Positions 37,286 to 45,213 of a DNA stretch of 64,000 nucleotides are shown piece by piece. The stretch is from Mycobacterium ahvazicum (GTDB lineage: Bacteria; Actinomycetota; Actinomycetes; Mycobacteriales; Mycobacteriaceae): positions 992,001 through 1,056,000 of the forward strand of contig NZ_FXEG02000005.1 in assembly GCF_900176255.2 (NCBI RefSeq), in the 5' to 3' direction. The notes under the pieces were generated by a model, which saw nothing but the letters and a program-made list of their open reading frames with translations, made no database searches and had not been told where the DNA came from. Position 1 is the stretch's first letter. Every line of letters starts with the position of its first letter. The translations under genes were made by a program, and so were the position numbers.

Positions 37286-37672
37286 CTATTCGGCGGGTTT
37301 GATCTCGAGGCCGACGTGGACCTTATCGATGCCGCCGCGCACAATCGAGTGCACGTAGAACCACGGGGCGTGATACCAGTACCGCTTCAGCACGGCGTTG
37401 TAGACCCGCTGCGTCTCGGACTTCGGCAGCACGCGGGCGACCCCCTCGACCTCTTCGCTCTTGGGTTTGCCCAGCGCCCCACTCTTGGCGACCGTCACAC
37501 GTGGCGTGTTGTTGATCCGCTTGGTTTTCCAGGAGCCGTCGTCGGTGATGACGAGAAGCTTGTCGCCGTCGGGAACACCCCAGATCGCCGTGGGCTTCGG
37601 ACGACCATCCTTGGTGAATGTGGTCAACAGCAGGTACTTGGACTGAATGACGTCCTGAAATGTCAGAGCCAC
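37286..37672 (-). CDS. PPOX-class F420-dependent enzyme
   Basis: 128 residues of the split-barrel flavin/F420-binding fold, with LLTTFTKDGRPKPTAIWGV near the N-terminus and a central GDKLLVITDDGSWKTKRINN cofactor loop. Members of this class reduce substrates with F420H2 or bind biliverdin; no substrate is evident. GTG start with an AAGGAA-like RBS. Single gene between two convergent or divergent neighbours. Confidence 0.82.
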   Translation of the reverse strand: MALTFQDVIQSKYLLLTTFTKDGRPKPTAIWGVPDGDKLLVITDDGSWKTKRINNTPRVTVAKSGALGKPKSEEVEGVARVLPKSETQRVYNAVLKRYWYHAPWFYVHSIVRGGIDKVHVGLEIKPAE

Positions 37673-37834
37673 GGGTGTTCCTTAAGTAAGTGAATGGTTT
37701 TTCACACCATTCCCCGATCCCTAATTCCCTAATCATGACGATCATCAGGGTGGCTGGCCGTATTCATCGAGCAAATGCCACCGATTCAGGCGATACTCCA
37801 ATCGTCTTCGACGACGTTGCCGGAAGGGCCGACG

Positions 37835-38980
37835 ATGACTGGATTTCGTGTAGGTGTTGGGGACCCGATCCTCGCGGCCAGGTCTGCGGCAGCCGCCTTC
37901 ACCCGGGCCAATTACCTCGGCGCAGTCGCCGACCGGGTCGACTCTTTCTGGGTACCTGATCACCTCAATCAGTTGTTTCCGCGCTCGCTCTGGCAGCAAA
38001 AGTATTGCGGTGCAACCAGACTCATACCCAAGATCGATGCGGCCATGGAGCCGTGGACGATGCTCGGGCACATCGCGGCGCGCAACCGGATCGGCCGCCT
38101 CCGCTTAGGCGTAGGAGTGACCGACAGCGGCCGGCGCAACCCCGCGGTGACCGCGCAGGCCGCTGCGACGCTGCACCTGATCAGCCGGGGCAGGGCAATC
38201 CTGGGCATCGGCCCGGGCGAACGCGAGGGAAACGAGCCGTACGGTGTGGACTGGTCTAAGCCCGTCGCCCGGTTCGAGGAGGCGATGGCCACCATCCGCG
38301 CACTGTGGAATTCGGGCGGCGAGCTGGTCAACCGGGATTCGCCGTTCTTCCCCCTGCGGGATGCCCTGTTCGAGCTGCCGCCGTATCGCGGCAAGTGGCC
38401 CGAGATCTGGATCGGTGCGCATGGTCCGCGGATGCTGCGTGCCGCCGGACGCTACGCCGATGCCTACTATCCGAGCTTTGCGCACCTGCCGGAGGACTAC
38501 ACGCAACGACTCGACGTGGTCCGCTCGGCCGCGTCCGACGCCGGTCGCGATCCCCTGTCGATCCTCCCGGCGCTTCAGGTGTTCGTCGTGACCGGCCGCA
38601 GCCGAGACGACGTCGACGAGGCCCTCGACTCCGAAGTAGTGCGGGCATTCGGGCTCAACGCACCGGACGACGTCTTCGTTCGCCACGGCGCGCAGCACCC
38701 GCTCGGGGCGGGCTTCGCCGGCGCTCAGGATCTGGTGCCGCACGGCTGGGACGAGCAAACCGCCCTGTCCCATCAAGCCAAGATTCCACCGCCGGTGCTG
38801 CGGGAGTTCCTGCTCAACGGAACGCCCGACGAGATCATCGAGACGGTCGCGCACTGGCGTGACGCAGGAGTGCGCTACCTAGTGATGAGCAATGTGAGCC
38901 TGCTGCAGCGCAGTCTGCGCAAAGGCCTGGCATCGGTCATGCCGTTCAGGAAGGTCGTCAGCGGCCTCAAAAAGCTTTGA
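37835..38980 (+). CDS. LLM-class F420-dependent oxidoreductase, phthiodiolone-ketoreductase-like
   Basis: 381 residues of a TIM-barrel luciferase-like monooxygenase family. Long stretches closely follow Rv2951c, the phthiodiolone/phenolphthiodiolone dimycocerosate ketoreductase: VGVTDSGRRNPAVTAQAAAT, GIGPGEREGNEPYGVDW, and IWIGAHGPRMLRAAGRYADA, as well as the shared C-terminal GLKKL. The start is ATG 37835 with RBS GGAAGGG; a reading from 37775 lacks one. No PDIM or PGL genes are nearby, so it may reduce another ketone, or serve that pathway from a distance. It abuts the convergent ALDH stop. Confidence 0.85.
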   Translation: MTGFRVGVGDPILAARSAAAAFTRANYLGAVADRVDSFWVPDHLNQLFPRSLWQQKYCGATRLIPKIDAAMEPWTMLGHIAARNRIGRLRLGVGVTDSGRRNPAVTAQAAATLHLISRGRAILGIGPGEREGNEPYGVDWSKPVARFEEAMATIRALWNSGGELVNRDSPFFPLRDALFELPPYRGKWPEIWIGAHGPRMLRAAGRYADAYYPSFAHLPEDYTQRLDVVRSAASDAGRDPLSILPALQVFVVTGRSRDDVDEALDSEVVRAFGLNAPDDVFVRHGAQHPLGAGFAGAQDLVPHGWDEQTALSHQAKIPPPVLREFLLNGTPDEIIETVAHWRDAGVRYLVMSNVSLLQRSLRKGLASVMPFRKVVSGLKKL

Positions 38981-40429
38981 TCAGCCGGCCGTCGAAATCG
39001 ACTGGCTCACCGTGTAACTGTCGATTCCCTCGGTGCCGAGCTCGCGGCCGTATCCGCTGTTCTTTACGCCACCGAACGGGGCGGCCGGATCCATGATGTA
39101 ACCCTCGTTGACGCCGAAGGTTCCGGACCTGACCCGGGCCGCGACGCCGTACCCGCGTTCGACGTCACCGGTGAACACCGATCCGGCGAGCCCGTATTCA
39201 GAGTCGTTGGCGATGCTGATCGCCTCATCCTCGTCTCGGTAGGAGATGACCGTCAGCACCGGGCCGAAGATCTCCTCGCGCGCAATCCGCATGTCGTTGG
39301 TCGCGTCGCTGAACAGCGTCGGGCGCACATACCAACCGGCGTCGAGGCCATCGGGCATCTGACTGCCGCCGGTAACCACCCGTGCCCCTTCGCTTTTGCC
39401 CGACTCGATGTAGCCGCGGACCCGCTCCTGCTGGCGCTGGGCCGCCAGCGGACCGATTTGGGTGGCCGGATCGGCCGGGTCACCGACGGTCATCGAGGCC
39501 ATTCCGGCGGCCAGCGCGTCGACGAATTCGTCCTTGCGCTGGTGCGGGACCAGGATCCGGCTCAGCGCGTTGCAGACCTGCCCGCTGTTGGCCAGGCTGG
39601 CCATTTGGATGCCGGTCGCGACGGCCGAAGGGTCAGCGTCGTCGAGCACGACGGCCGCCGACTTGCCGCCCAATTCGAGGCTGACCTGCTTGAGCCCTTG
39701 GGCACACGCCAGGGCCACTTGTCGGCCGGCCGCGGTAGAGCCGGTGAACGACACCTTGTCGACGCCCGGATGCCGCACCAGCAGCTCGCCGACCTCACGC
39801 CCCCCTGGCACCACGTTGAGCGCACCGGGCGGAAGGTCAGCTGCCGCAACAAGATCCGCGAGCAGCTGCGCATCGAGCACCGACTCGGGCGCGGGCTTGA
39901 GCACCACCGTGCAGCCGGCCAGCAACGCCGGCACCACCTTCGTGACAGTGAGGAACTGCGGCATGTTCCACGGCACCACCGCGGCGACGACGCCTACCGG
40001 CTGCTTGCGGATCCGGATGTTCTTGCCGTACAGCCCGGGACGATCTTGGCACCACTGGTAACCGGCCGCTAAATTGCAGAACGCCGACATCATGGTGAGC
40101 GGCAGCCGAACCTGCGCCCTCTTGGCGAAGGTGATCGGAGCTCCGATCTCGGCCGAGATCAGCGTGGCCATATCGGCTCGCCGTTCGTTGTAGATGCCGG
40201 CCAGCCGGGTGATTGCCTCGATGCGCTCGGCCGGTTGCATCCGCGGCCACGGCCCGGCGTCGAAGGCCGCGCGGGCCGCGTCGACCGCGCGGTTCACGTC
40301 CGCAGGTCCGGCACTGACGGCGTGGCCGATGACGGCCTCACTGTGCGGGGACACCACCGAGATGCAATCGCGGCCGTCAACCGGCGCGGCCCACTTTCCG
40401 TTGATGAAGAGCTGGTCCCTGTCGTACAT
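38981..40429 (-). CDS. NAD(P)-dependent aldehyde dehydrogenase
   Basis: 482 residues. The standard ALDH motifs are present: VVPWNMPQF, GSTAAGRQVA (cofactor loop), VSLELGGKSA with the catalytic Glu, and the nucleophilic Cys in NSGQVCNA; the C-terminus has PFGGVKNSGYGRELG. It oxidises an aldehyde to the acid. Start ATG 40429 follows a good RBS (AAGGAG). It is downstream of the SDR by 32 bases, and both should be transcribed from the palindrome-bearing promoter at 41190. The pair suggests alcohol-to-aldehyde-to-acid oxidation. Confidence 0.92.
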   Translation of the reverse strand: MYDRDQLFINGKWAAPVDGRDCISVVSPHSEAVIGHAVSAGPADVNRAVDAARAAFDAGPWPRMQPAERIEAITRLAGIYNERRADMATLISAEIGAPITFAKRAQVRLPLTMMSAFCNLAAGYQWCQDRPGLYGKNIRIRKQPVGVVAAVVPWNMPQFLTVTKVVPALLAGCTVVLKPAPESVLDAQLLADLVAAADLPPGALNVVPGGREVGELLVRHPGVDKVSFTGSTAAGRQVALACAQGLKQVSLELGGKSAAVVLDDADPSAVATGIQMASLANSGQVCNALSRILVPHQRKDEFVDALAAGMASMTVGDPADPATQIGPLAAQRQQERVRGYIESGKSEGARVVTGGSQMPDGLDAGWYVRPTLFSDATNDMRIAREEIFGPVLTVISYRDEDEAISIANDSEYGLAGSVFTGDVERGYGVAARVRSGTFGVNEGYIMDPAAPFGGVKNSGYGRELGTEGIDSYTVSQSISTAG

Positions 40430-40461
40430 GAAACTCCTTGAATGTCTTGGGATCTGGCCCG

Positions 40462-41172
40462 TCAGGTATTGCGACCGCCATTGACGCCGAGGATCTGTCC
40501 GGTGATGTAGCCGGCTTCCTCGGAAGCGAAGAAGGCGCACGCGGCGGCGATATCTTCGGGTCTGCCTACTCGTCGAACCGGGGTGCGGGCGATGTGGTCC
40601 TCCACGGTTCCGCCGAGTAGATGCCGACTCTCGGCGCTGCGCAGCATTGGGGTGTCCACGAATCCCGGTGGCACCGCGTTGACGGTGATCCCGCTCGGCC
40701 CGTACTCGAGAGCCAGCGACTTGGTCAGCCCGTTGACCGCGGACTTCGCCGCCACGTAGTGGGCCATGAACGGTTGACCGGAATGCGTGCTGGACGACGA
40801 GATGTTGATGATGCGTCCCCAGCCCGTCTCGACCATGTCGGGCAGTGCGGACTGGACGGTGTTGAACACGCCGTTGAGGTTGACGTCGATCACCTTGGAC
40901 CATTCCTCGAACGACATGCTCAAGAACTTCTTGAAACCCTCCACCCCGGCGGCGTTGACCAGCACCTGGATCGGGCCGAGCGCGTCGCGGATGGCCGACA
41001 TCGCGGCGTCGACCTGCGTCCGGTCGGTGACGTCGGCGACGTGGCCGAACCCGTCGTCGGTGGGAGAGAGATCGATGACCGCCACTCGAAATCCGTCTTT
41101 GCGCAACCTTTCGGCGCAGGCCCGGCCAATCCCCGAGGCACCGCCGGTCACAACCGCTGTCTTCGCGCTCAA
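40462..41172 (-). CDS. Short-chain dehydrogenase/reductase
   Basis: 236 residues of the classical SDR family: TGGASGIG cofactor loop, NAAG, catalytic Ser in INISSSSTHSG and Tyr-xxx-Lys in HYVAAK. The FabG-like C-terminus ends GQILGVNGG. TTG start at 41172 with RBS AGGTGG. An ATG five bases upstream is in another frame, and that frame runs on to the ALDH, which creates the false appearance of a 732-residue fusion. First gene of the operon controlled by the palindrome at 41190-41203. Confidence 0.9.
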   Translation of the reverse strand: MSAKTAVVTGGASGIGRACAERLRKDGFRVAVIDLSPTDDGFGHVADVTDRTQVDAAMSAIRDALGPIQVLVNAAGVEGFKKFLSMSFEEWSKVIDVNLNGVFNTVQSALPDMVETGWGRIINISSSSTHSGQPFMAHYVAAKSAVNGLTKSLALEYGPSGITVNAVPPGFVDTPMLRSAESRHLLGGTVEDHIARTPVRRVGRPEDIAAACAFFASEEAGYITGQILGVNGGRNT

Positions 41173-41189
41173 GCGTCATCCACCTTTCC

Positions 41190-41203
41190 TGAGCGATCGC
41201 TCA
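41190..41203. promoter_or_regulatory. Palindromic operator upstream of the SDR-ALDH operon
   Basis: TGAGCGATCGCTCA is a perfect 14-bp palindrome, 18 bases before the TTG start of the SDR gene. A near-identical copy precedes the P450 gene. The most likely binder is the TetR regulator encoded between them. Confidence 0.7.
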
Positions 41204-41252
41204 ACGGTCAGCTTCACATGCCTATCACCCGGTATCGATTACGGTCAAGCCG

Positions 41253-41474
41253 ATGAACCGGCCTCCCTTTCGCTTCGGGGTGCACGCGACCAACACCGCG
41301 GGCGGGCCCGATTGGTGCGACACCGTGCACAAAGCCGAATATTTGGGATATTCAACGCTTTTCCTCGCCGATCACTGTCTCGGCCCAGGCCCCGCGCAGC
41401 GGGGTACCCGAGCTCCAGTGCCGCATTCTTCGACATGGTCGCCGAACCTGCTGTGTGATATGACCGGACTGTGA
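41253..41474 (+). pseudogene. Remnant of an LLM-class F420-dependent oxidoreductase
   Basis: The first 47 codons read like the N-terminus of a luciferase-like F420 oxidoreductase (FRFGVHATNTAGGPDW, AEYLGYSTLFLADHCLGP), which should continue for about 250 residues. After GPGPAQ the sequence loses similarity, and the frame ends at 41474, overlapping the TetR start (GTGA). This points to an internal deletion of the rest of the gene. A TACGGT box 7 nt before the ATG shows that the promoter survives. Confidence 0.6.
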
Positions 41475-42088
41475 CTGCATCCGAGCGACCGAAGCCGCGC
41501 GACTCCACGACGCGCGACATGCTGGTGGCCGCGACGAGTCAGATCATGGTCGAGGAGGGTTACGCCGCGGCGACGTCGCGTCGGGTGGCCGCCAAGGCCG
41601 GCGTCAAACCGGCCTTGGTGCACTACTACTTCCCCACGATGGACGAGCTGTATCTGGCCGTCTTCCGCAGCGGCGCCGCCGTCTACCTGGAGCGGCAGCA
41701 GACGGCATTGTCATCCGATCGCCCGCTGCACGCCTTCTGGGAAACGCTGATCGCGCCCAAGGACACCCGACTACTGCTGGAGTTCATGGGACTTGCCAAC
41801 CACCGCAAGGAGATTCGCGCGGAGATCGCGGCATGGTCGGAGCGGTGGCGCGAGCAACAGATCACCGCGCTGAACTTCATCATTCGCCGGCACGACATCG
41901 ACACCGACGAGTTCCCGCCGGCGGCCATCGCGGTCTTCATCGCCTCAATCGGCCGCACCCTGATCCTGGAAGAAGGGCTGGGTACCTCCGGGGGCCACGA
42001 CGCGGCCATCGCACTGGTGAACCGACTGCTGGACCGATTCGAGATGCCGGAGCCGAAAACCCGCCGGGATCGTGACATGCCGGACTGA
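41471..42088 (+). CDS. TetR-family transcriptional regulator
   Basis: 205 residues. The N-terminal HTH spans about residues 15-60: RDMLVAATSQIMVEEGYAAA, then TSRRVAAKAGVKPALVHYYF. The C-terminal ligand-binding helices are divergent, as usual. GTG start lies 6 nt after TATGAC (41459-41464), so it is probably leaderless. It lies between the SDR-ALDH operon and the P450 gene, both of which carry the TGAGCGATCGCYCA palindrome, so it probably represses both and is induced by their substrate. No copy of the palindrome lies before its own start. Confidence 0.88.
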   Translation: MTASERPKPRDSTTRDMLVAATSQIMVEEGYAAATSRRVAAKAGVKPALVHYYFPTMDELYLAVFRSGAAVYLERQQTALSSDRPLHAFWETLIAPKDTRLLLEFMGLANHRKEIRAEIAAWSERWREQQITALNFIIRRHDIDTDEFPPAAIAVFIASIGRTLILEEGLGTSGGHDAAIALVNRLLDRFEMPEPKTRRDRDMPD

Positions 42089-42109
42089 GTCGCTCCCGCG
42101 ACTGTCGGG

Positions 42110-43312
42110 CTACGGCAGCACGACCCGCAGTCTCTCCCAGCCGCGCACGGTCGAGGTCGAGGCGAGTTGTGCTGTGTCGTAGTCGATATCCCATTCCGGC
42201 CAGCGGTTGAGAATCTCGTCGAGCGCGACACGGCCCTCCAGCCGGGCCAGGTTCGCCCCCAGGCAGTAGTGCACACCTTTTCCGAAGGTGATGTGCGAGA
42301 TGTTGTCGCGATGGATGTTGAAGGTGTCCGGGTCGGTGTAACGGCGGGGGTCACGGTTAGCGGAGCCGAACAGCAGCAACATCGCGCTGCCCGCCGGCAC
42401 GGTCCTCCCGTAACACTCGAAATCCTCTGCCATCCAGCGAGCTACGTGCGGCCCGGTGGGTTCGAAGCGCAGTGTCTCATCGACAGTGCGGTTCAGCAGT
42501 GAGCGGTCCTGGTGGATTTCCCGGCGCTGTTCCGGGTTTTCGGCGAGCACTTTGGCCAGCCATCCGATCAGTCGTCCCGTGGTCTCGTTGCCCGCACCGG
42601 CCACCACCTGGGTGTAGTGCAGGACCTCCTTGCGAGTCAGTTTTCGATGCACCCCGTCTTCGTCGTCGAATTCGACGTTGAGCAGCGTGGTCATCAGGTC
42701 GTCGGACGGGTTCTTCGACCGCCATTCGACATAGTCGGCGTAGATGCGGCCATCGGCGATGGAATCGGCGTTGGCGACCTTCAGCGGCGCCCCCGGCTTG
42801 GTGCGCAGGTTGGCGTCGTTGGCGTCGCGAACCGAAACCTGCTCGGATTCAGGAATTCCCAACAGCATGCCGATCACTCGCATGGGCATCATCGACGCGA
42901 GCTCGGCAATGATGTCGAATCCCGACGACCCGACGAGCGGGTCCAGGCAGCGCACGCAATAGCGCCGGATCTGGTCCTCGATTTCGGCCATCCGGCGCGG
43001 CGTGAACACCCGCGACATCAGTCCGCGCAGCCTCGTGTGTTCGGGTGGGTCTTGAAACATCATCACGCCGCGGGGCATATCGAACTTCGATTGCACCAGC
43101 TCGAGAATGTCGCTGCGACGGTTCGAGAACGTCTGCCAATTGGCCAACCCGTGCTCGACATCCGAATGCCTTGACAACGACCAGAAGTCGTATTGCTCGT
43201 TGTAGTAGAGCGGAGCCTCTTCGCGCAGCCGCGCGTACGTCGGGTATGGGTCGGAGTTGATGGCGACGTCATAGGGGTCGTAGTAGACCTCGGTGTCCTC
43301 CGCGACAGTCAT
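42110..43312 (-). CDS. Cytochrome P450
   Basis: 400 residues. The heme-binding loop FGKGVHYCLG has the thiolate Cys350; the I-helix is VAGAGNETTG, with the ExxR pair in DETLR. Length fits a soluble bacterial class I P450 that needs ferredoxin and a reductase; none is adjacent. It hydroxylates an unknown substrate, presumably the one further oxidised by the SDR and ALDH. RBS AAGGGAAAG precedes the ATG, and the TetR operator is 43 bases upstream. Confidence 0.93.
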   Translation of the reverse strand: MTVAEDTEVYYDPYDVAINSDPYPTYARLREEAPLYYNEQYDFWSLSRHSDVEHGLANWQTFSNRRSDILELVQSKFDMPRGVMMFQDPPEHTRLRGLMSRVFTPRRMAEIEDQIRRYCVRCLDPLVGSSGFDIIAELASMMPMRVIGMLLGIPESEQVSVRDANDANLRTKPGAPLKVANADSIADGRIYADYVEWRSKNPSDDLMTTLLNVEFDDEDGVHRKLTRKEVLHYTQVVAGAGNETTGRLIGWLAKVLAENPEQRREIHQDRSLLNRTVDETLRFEPTGPHVARWMAEDFECYGRTVPAGSAMLLLFGSANRDPRRYTDPDTFNIHRDNISHITFGKGVHYCLGANLARLEGRVALDEILNRWPEWDIDYDTAQLASTSTVRGWERLRVVLP

Positions 43313-43735
43313 CGATGCTTTCCCTTACCCACGGCGACCTCCACCGGGTCGCGTTTGAGCGATCGCCCAAATGGGTCACGCAGGCCATGTCTAACAGCCG
43401 CGGGACGACGGCGTCAAGGATTCGGCGAAGTGCTGTCGGCGTGGCTGTCTTCCGGCGCAATCGTTGCCACAACCATGAAGATTGAGCACCCCGGTGTGAA
43501 GAATCCGTTAAGAACGTGGCACCCCAGTGCGGCAGACCTCAAATTTAGAAGCATGACGCTGTTCGAGCTGCATCCGTCGCTCCGGCACGGATCGAGCCCG
43601 CGCCTCGATCGCGCCATCGGGCCGTCGACCGAGAAATCATCGCTGACCTGCTGGCCCGCGACTGTGATTGGTCTCACCGGCCGCACCGCCCCGGTTCCGT
43701 CAGAATGGTTGTCAACACTGTGAGGGGGAATAGGC
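43313..43735. other. Non-coding interval upstream of the P450 and the membrane protein gene
   Basis: 423 bases. The left part carries the P450 leader and the operator at 43356-43369. The rest holds the promoter of the downstream membrane protein gene, which I could not pinpoint. An 82-codon reading frame from ATG 43475 has no RBS, no recognisable motif and atypical composition, so I do not call a gene. Confidence 0.5.
43356..43369. promoter_or_regulatory. Second copy of the palindromic operator, upstream of P450
   Basis: TGAGCGATCGCCCA differs from the perfect palindrome at 41190 by one base (T to C). It is flanked by T and A, giving TTGAGCGATCGCCCAA overall. Confidence 0.65.
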
Positions 43736-44644
43736 ATGTCGGACATGGCTGTTGACCCAAACGGTGACCATTGGCCGCCAATAGTCGACCGGACTCACGA
43801 AGGTACAACCGCCGTGCTTCGCATTGAGAACCGCCGGACAGCGTGGAGCTCGCGGGTGCTGTCCGTGGTGGCGTGGTTGCCGGCCACCATCGTGTACGCC
43901 ACCATGCTGCTCGGGGTGTCATTCCTGCTGACGGCGCTCGGTCCGCATGTGCACGACGTCGCGGTGCGGGAGATGAGCACCAATTTGCACAATCTGGCGC
44001 ACGGCCAAATCGTCACGTTGGTCGGCAGCGCGTTCGTCAGCGACGGCGGCCACGTGCTGTTTTGGCTACCGGGCCTGGTGTGTCTGCTGGCGCTGGGCGA
44101 ACTGATCTGGCGCAGTAAGGGTTTGGTCATCGCATTCGCAGTCGGCCATATCGGTGCCACGCTCGTGGTAGCCGTCTGGCTCACCACAGCGCTGACCGCA
44201 GGCTGGCTGCCGATGTCCTTGGCACGCGCCACCGATGTGGGGATGAGCTACGGCGCCGTGTCCGTTCTGGGGGCGCTCACGGCATCGATACCGTCGCGCT
44301 GGCGGCCGGTGTGGGTCGGGTGGTGGATGGGCAACGCCATCGCGGCGGCCTTGAGCGCAGATTTCACCGCGGTTGGTCACGTTGTTGCGTTGTTGTTGGG
44401 TATCGCGGTGTCCTTCCGACTGCGCTCCATCACCAGCTGGACTTTTGTGCACTCGGCGTTGCTCGTGGTCGGCTCCGCGTTCGGCTACATGGTGCTCTGT
44501 GGACCGGCCGGGCCGGCACCAACCGCCGGTGTCGCGGGCGCCCTGATCGCATTCGTCGCCACCTGGATGTTGCGGTCCCGCGACGGCGCACCGCGCGCGT
44601 TGGCGGGCCAGCCGAGTTTTGTGCCGCAGCCGGCACAGCCCTAG
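43736..44644 (+). CDS. Rhomboid-like integral membrane protein
   Basis: 302 residues with about seven hydrophobic segments (first: VLSVVAWLPATIVYATMLLG). GHIGATLVVAVW and DVGMSYGAVSVLGA resemble the transmembrane arrangement of rhomboid-like proteins found in mycobacteria. The catalytic GxSG of active rhomboids reads MSYGA, so proteolytic activity is doubtful. N-terminal 40 residues and the C-terminal 30 are soluble. RBS GGGGGA precedes the ATG. No operon partner. Confidence 0.65.
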   Translation: MSDMAVDPNGDHWPPIVDRTHEGTTAVLRIENRRTAWSSRVLSVVAWLPATIVYATMLLGVSFLLTALGPHVHDVAVREMSTNLHNLAHGQIVTLVGSAFVSDGGHVLFWLPGLVCLLALGELIWRSKGLVIAFAVGHIGATLVVAVWLTTALTAGWLPMSLARATDVGMSYGAVSVLGALTASIPSRWRPVWVGWWMGNAIAAALSADFTAVGHVVALLLGIAVSFRLRSITSWTFVHSALLVVGSAFGYMVLCGPAGPAPTAGVAGALIAFVATWMLRSRDGAPRALAGQPSFVPQPAQP

Positions 44645-44714
44645 TCGACTGGCTGGCAAAGGCTCGAAAATTCCTGTGCGACAATATCTTTAACCGCAGG
44701 CGTACAGTCAAAAC

Positions 44715-44927
44715 ATGAGCTTAGTCGAGTCGATCCAGCGCGGCCTCAACTGGCTGGCCACTCCCCATCACCTCGAGCCGCACCTGGATATGCAGACCCG
44801 GCCGATCGGGCGATTGCCGCTGGAAATGGAAATCGTCTACTGCACGATCTCCGGCGGCGGCGCAGCGCTGAAGTTCCCGCTGACGATGCTGTTCCTGCCG
44901 ACCGGTGCCTCGCCCGTCAGGAATTAG
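44715..44927 (+). CDS. Small hypothetical protein
   Basis: 70 residues, unrecognised. It is moderately hydrophobic in the C-terminal part (ALKFPLTMLFLPTG), with HHLEPHLDMQTRP near the N-terminus. The ATG lies 6 nt after TACAGT, consistent with a leaderless start. The stop overlaps that of the small lipoprotein gene on the other strand by 4 bases. Confidence 0.55.
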   Translation: MSLVESIQRGLNWLATPHHLEPHLDMQTRPIGRLPLEMEIVYCTISGGGAALKFPLTMLFLPTGASPVRN

Positions 44928-45043
44928 GCAGAGCAGGTGTAGGGACTGCAGTCGATCGTGACCGGCGTTGTGCATCCGGCAGTCGCGGTGGCGGCGGCCG
45001 CGAGAATCGCCGCGACAATGAGCTTGCTCCTCAGGCCAGGCAT
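44924..45043 (-). CDS. 39-residue small lipoprotein
   Basis: Reading on the minus strand gives MPGLRSKLIVAAILAAAATA, then TAGC followed by TTPVTIDCSPYTCSA. This is a complete lipoprotein signal peptide with a lipobox ending at Cys24 and a 16-residue mature part with two further Cys. RBS AAGGACGGAG sits at good distance. Its size is below usual gene-calling cutoffs. The function is unknown; a small secreted or lipid-anchored peptide is the simplest reading. Confidence 0.65.
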   Translation of the reverse strand: MPGLRSKLIVAAILAAAATATAGCTTPVTIDCSPYTCSA

Positions 45044-45213
45044 GGCCACTCCGTCCTTCAGGCCCCCAGCCGTTGTCGGCCCGCTCGCAGTAATTCCCCT
45101 CCGCGGCGAAACGCGATGATCTACCTGTCAGAATGCCAGAATATGCCCCGAACGGGGCTGCTGAATGCAGAAATTGATCGCCCTCCAGAAGTGCGACCAG
45201 CAAAAACTGTCAT

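Noticed and set aside
38981..41179. A 732-codon minus-strand frame suggesting an SDR-ALDH fusion
   Set aside because: The N-terminal 250 codons read the SDR gene in the wrong frame; the SDR motifs lie in the other frame (40462-41172), and the ALDH has its own ATG and RBS at 40429.
43475..43723. 82-codon plus-strand frame
   Set aside because: No RBS, no recognisable motif and no hydrophobic or structural pattern; treated as non-coding.
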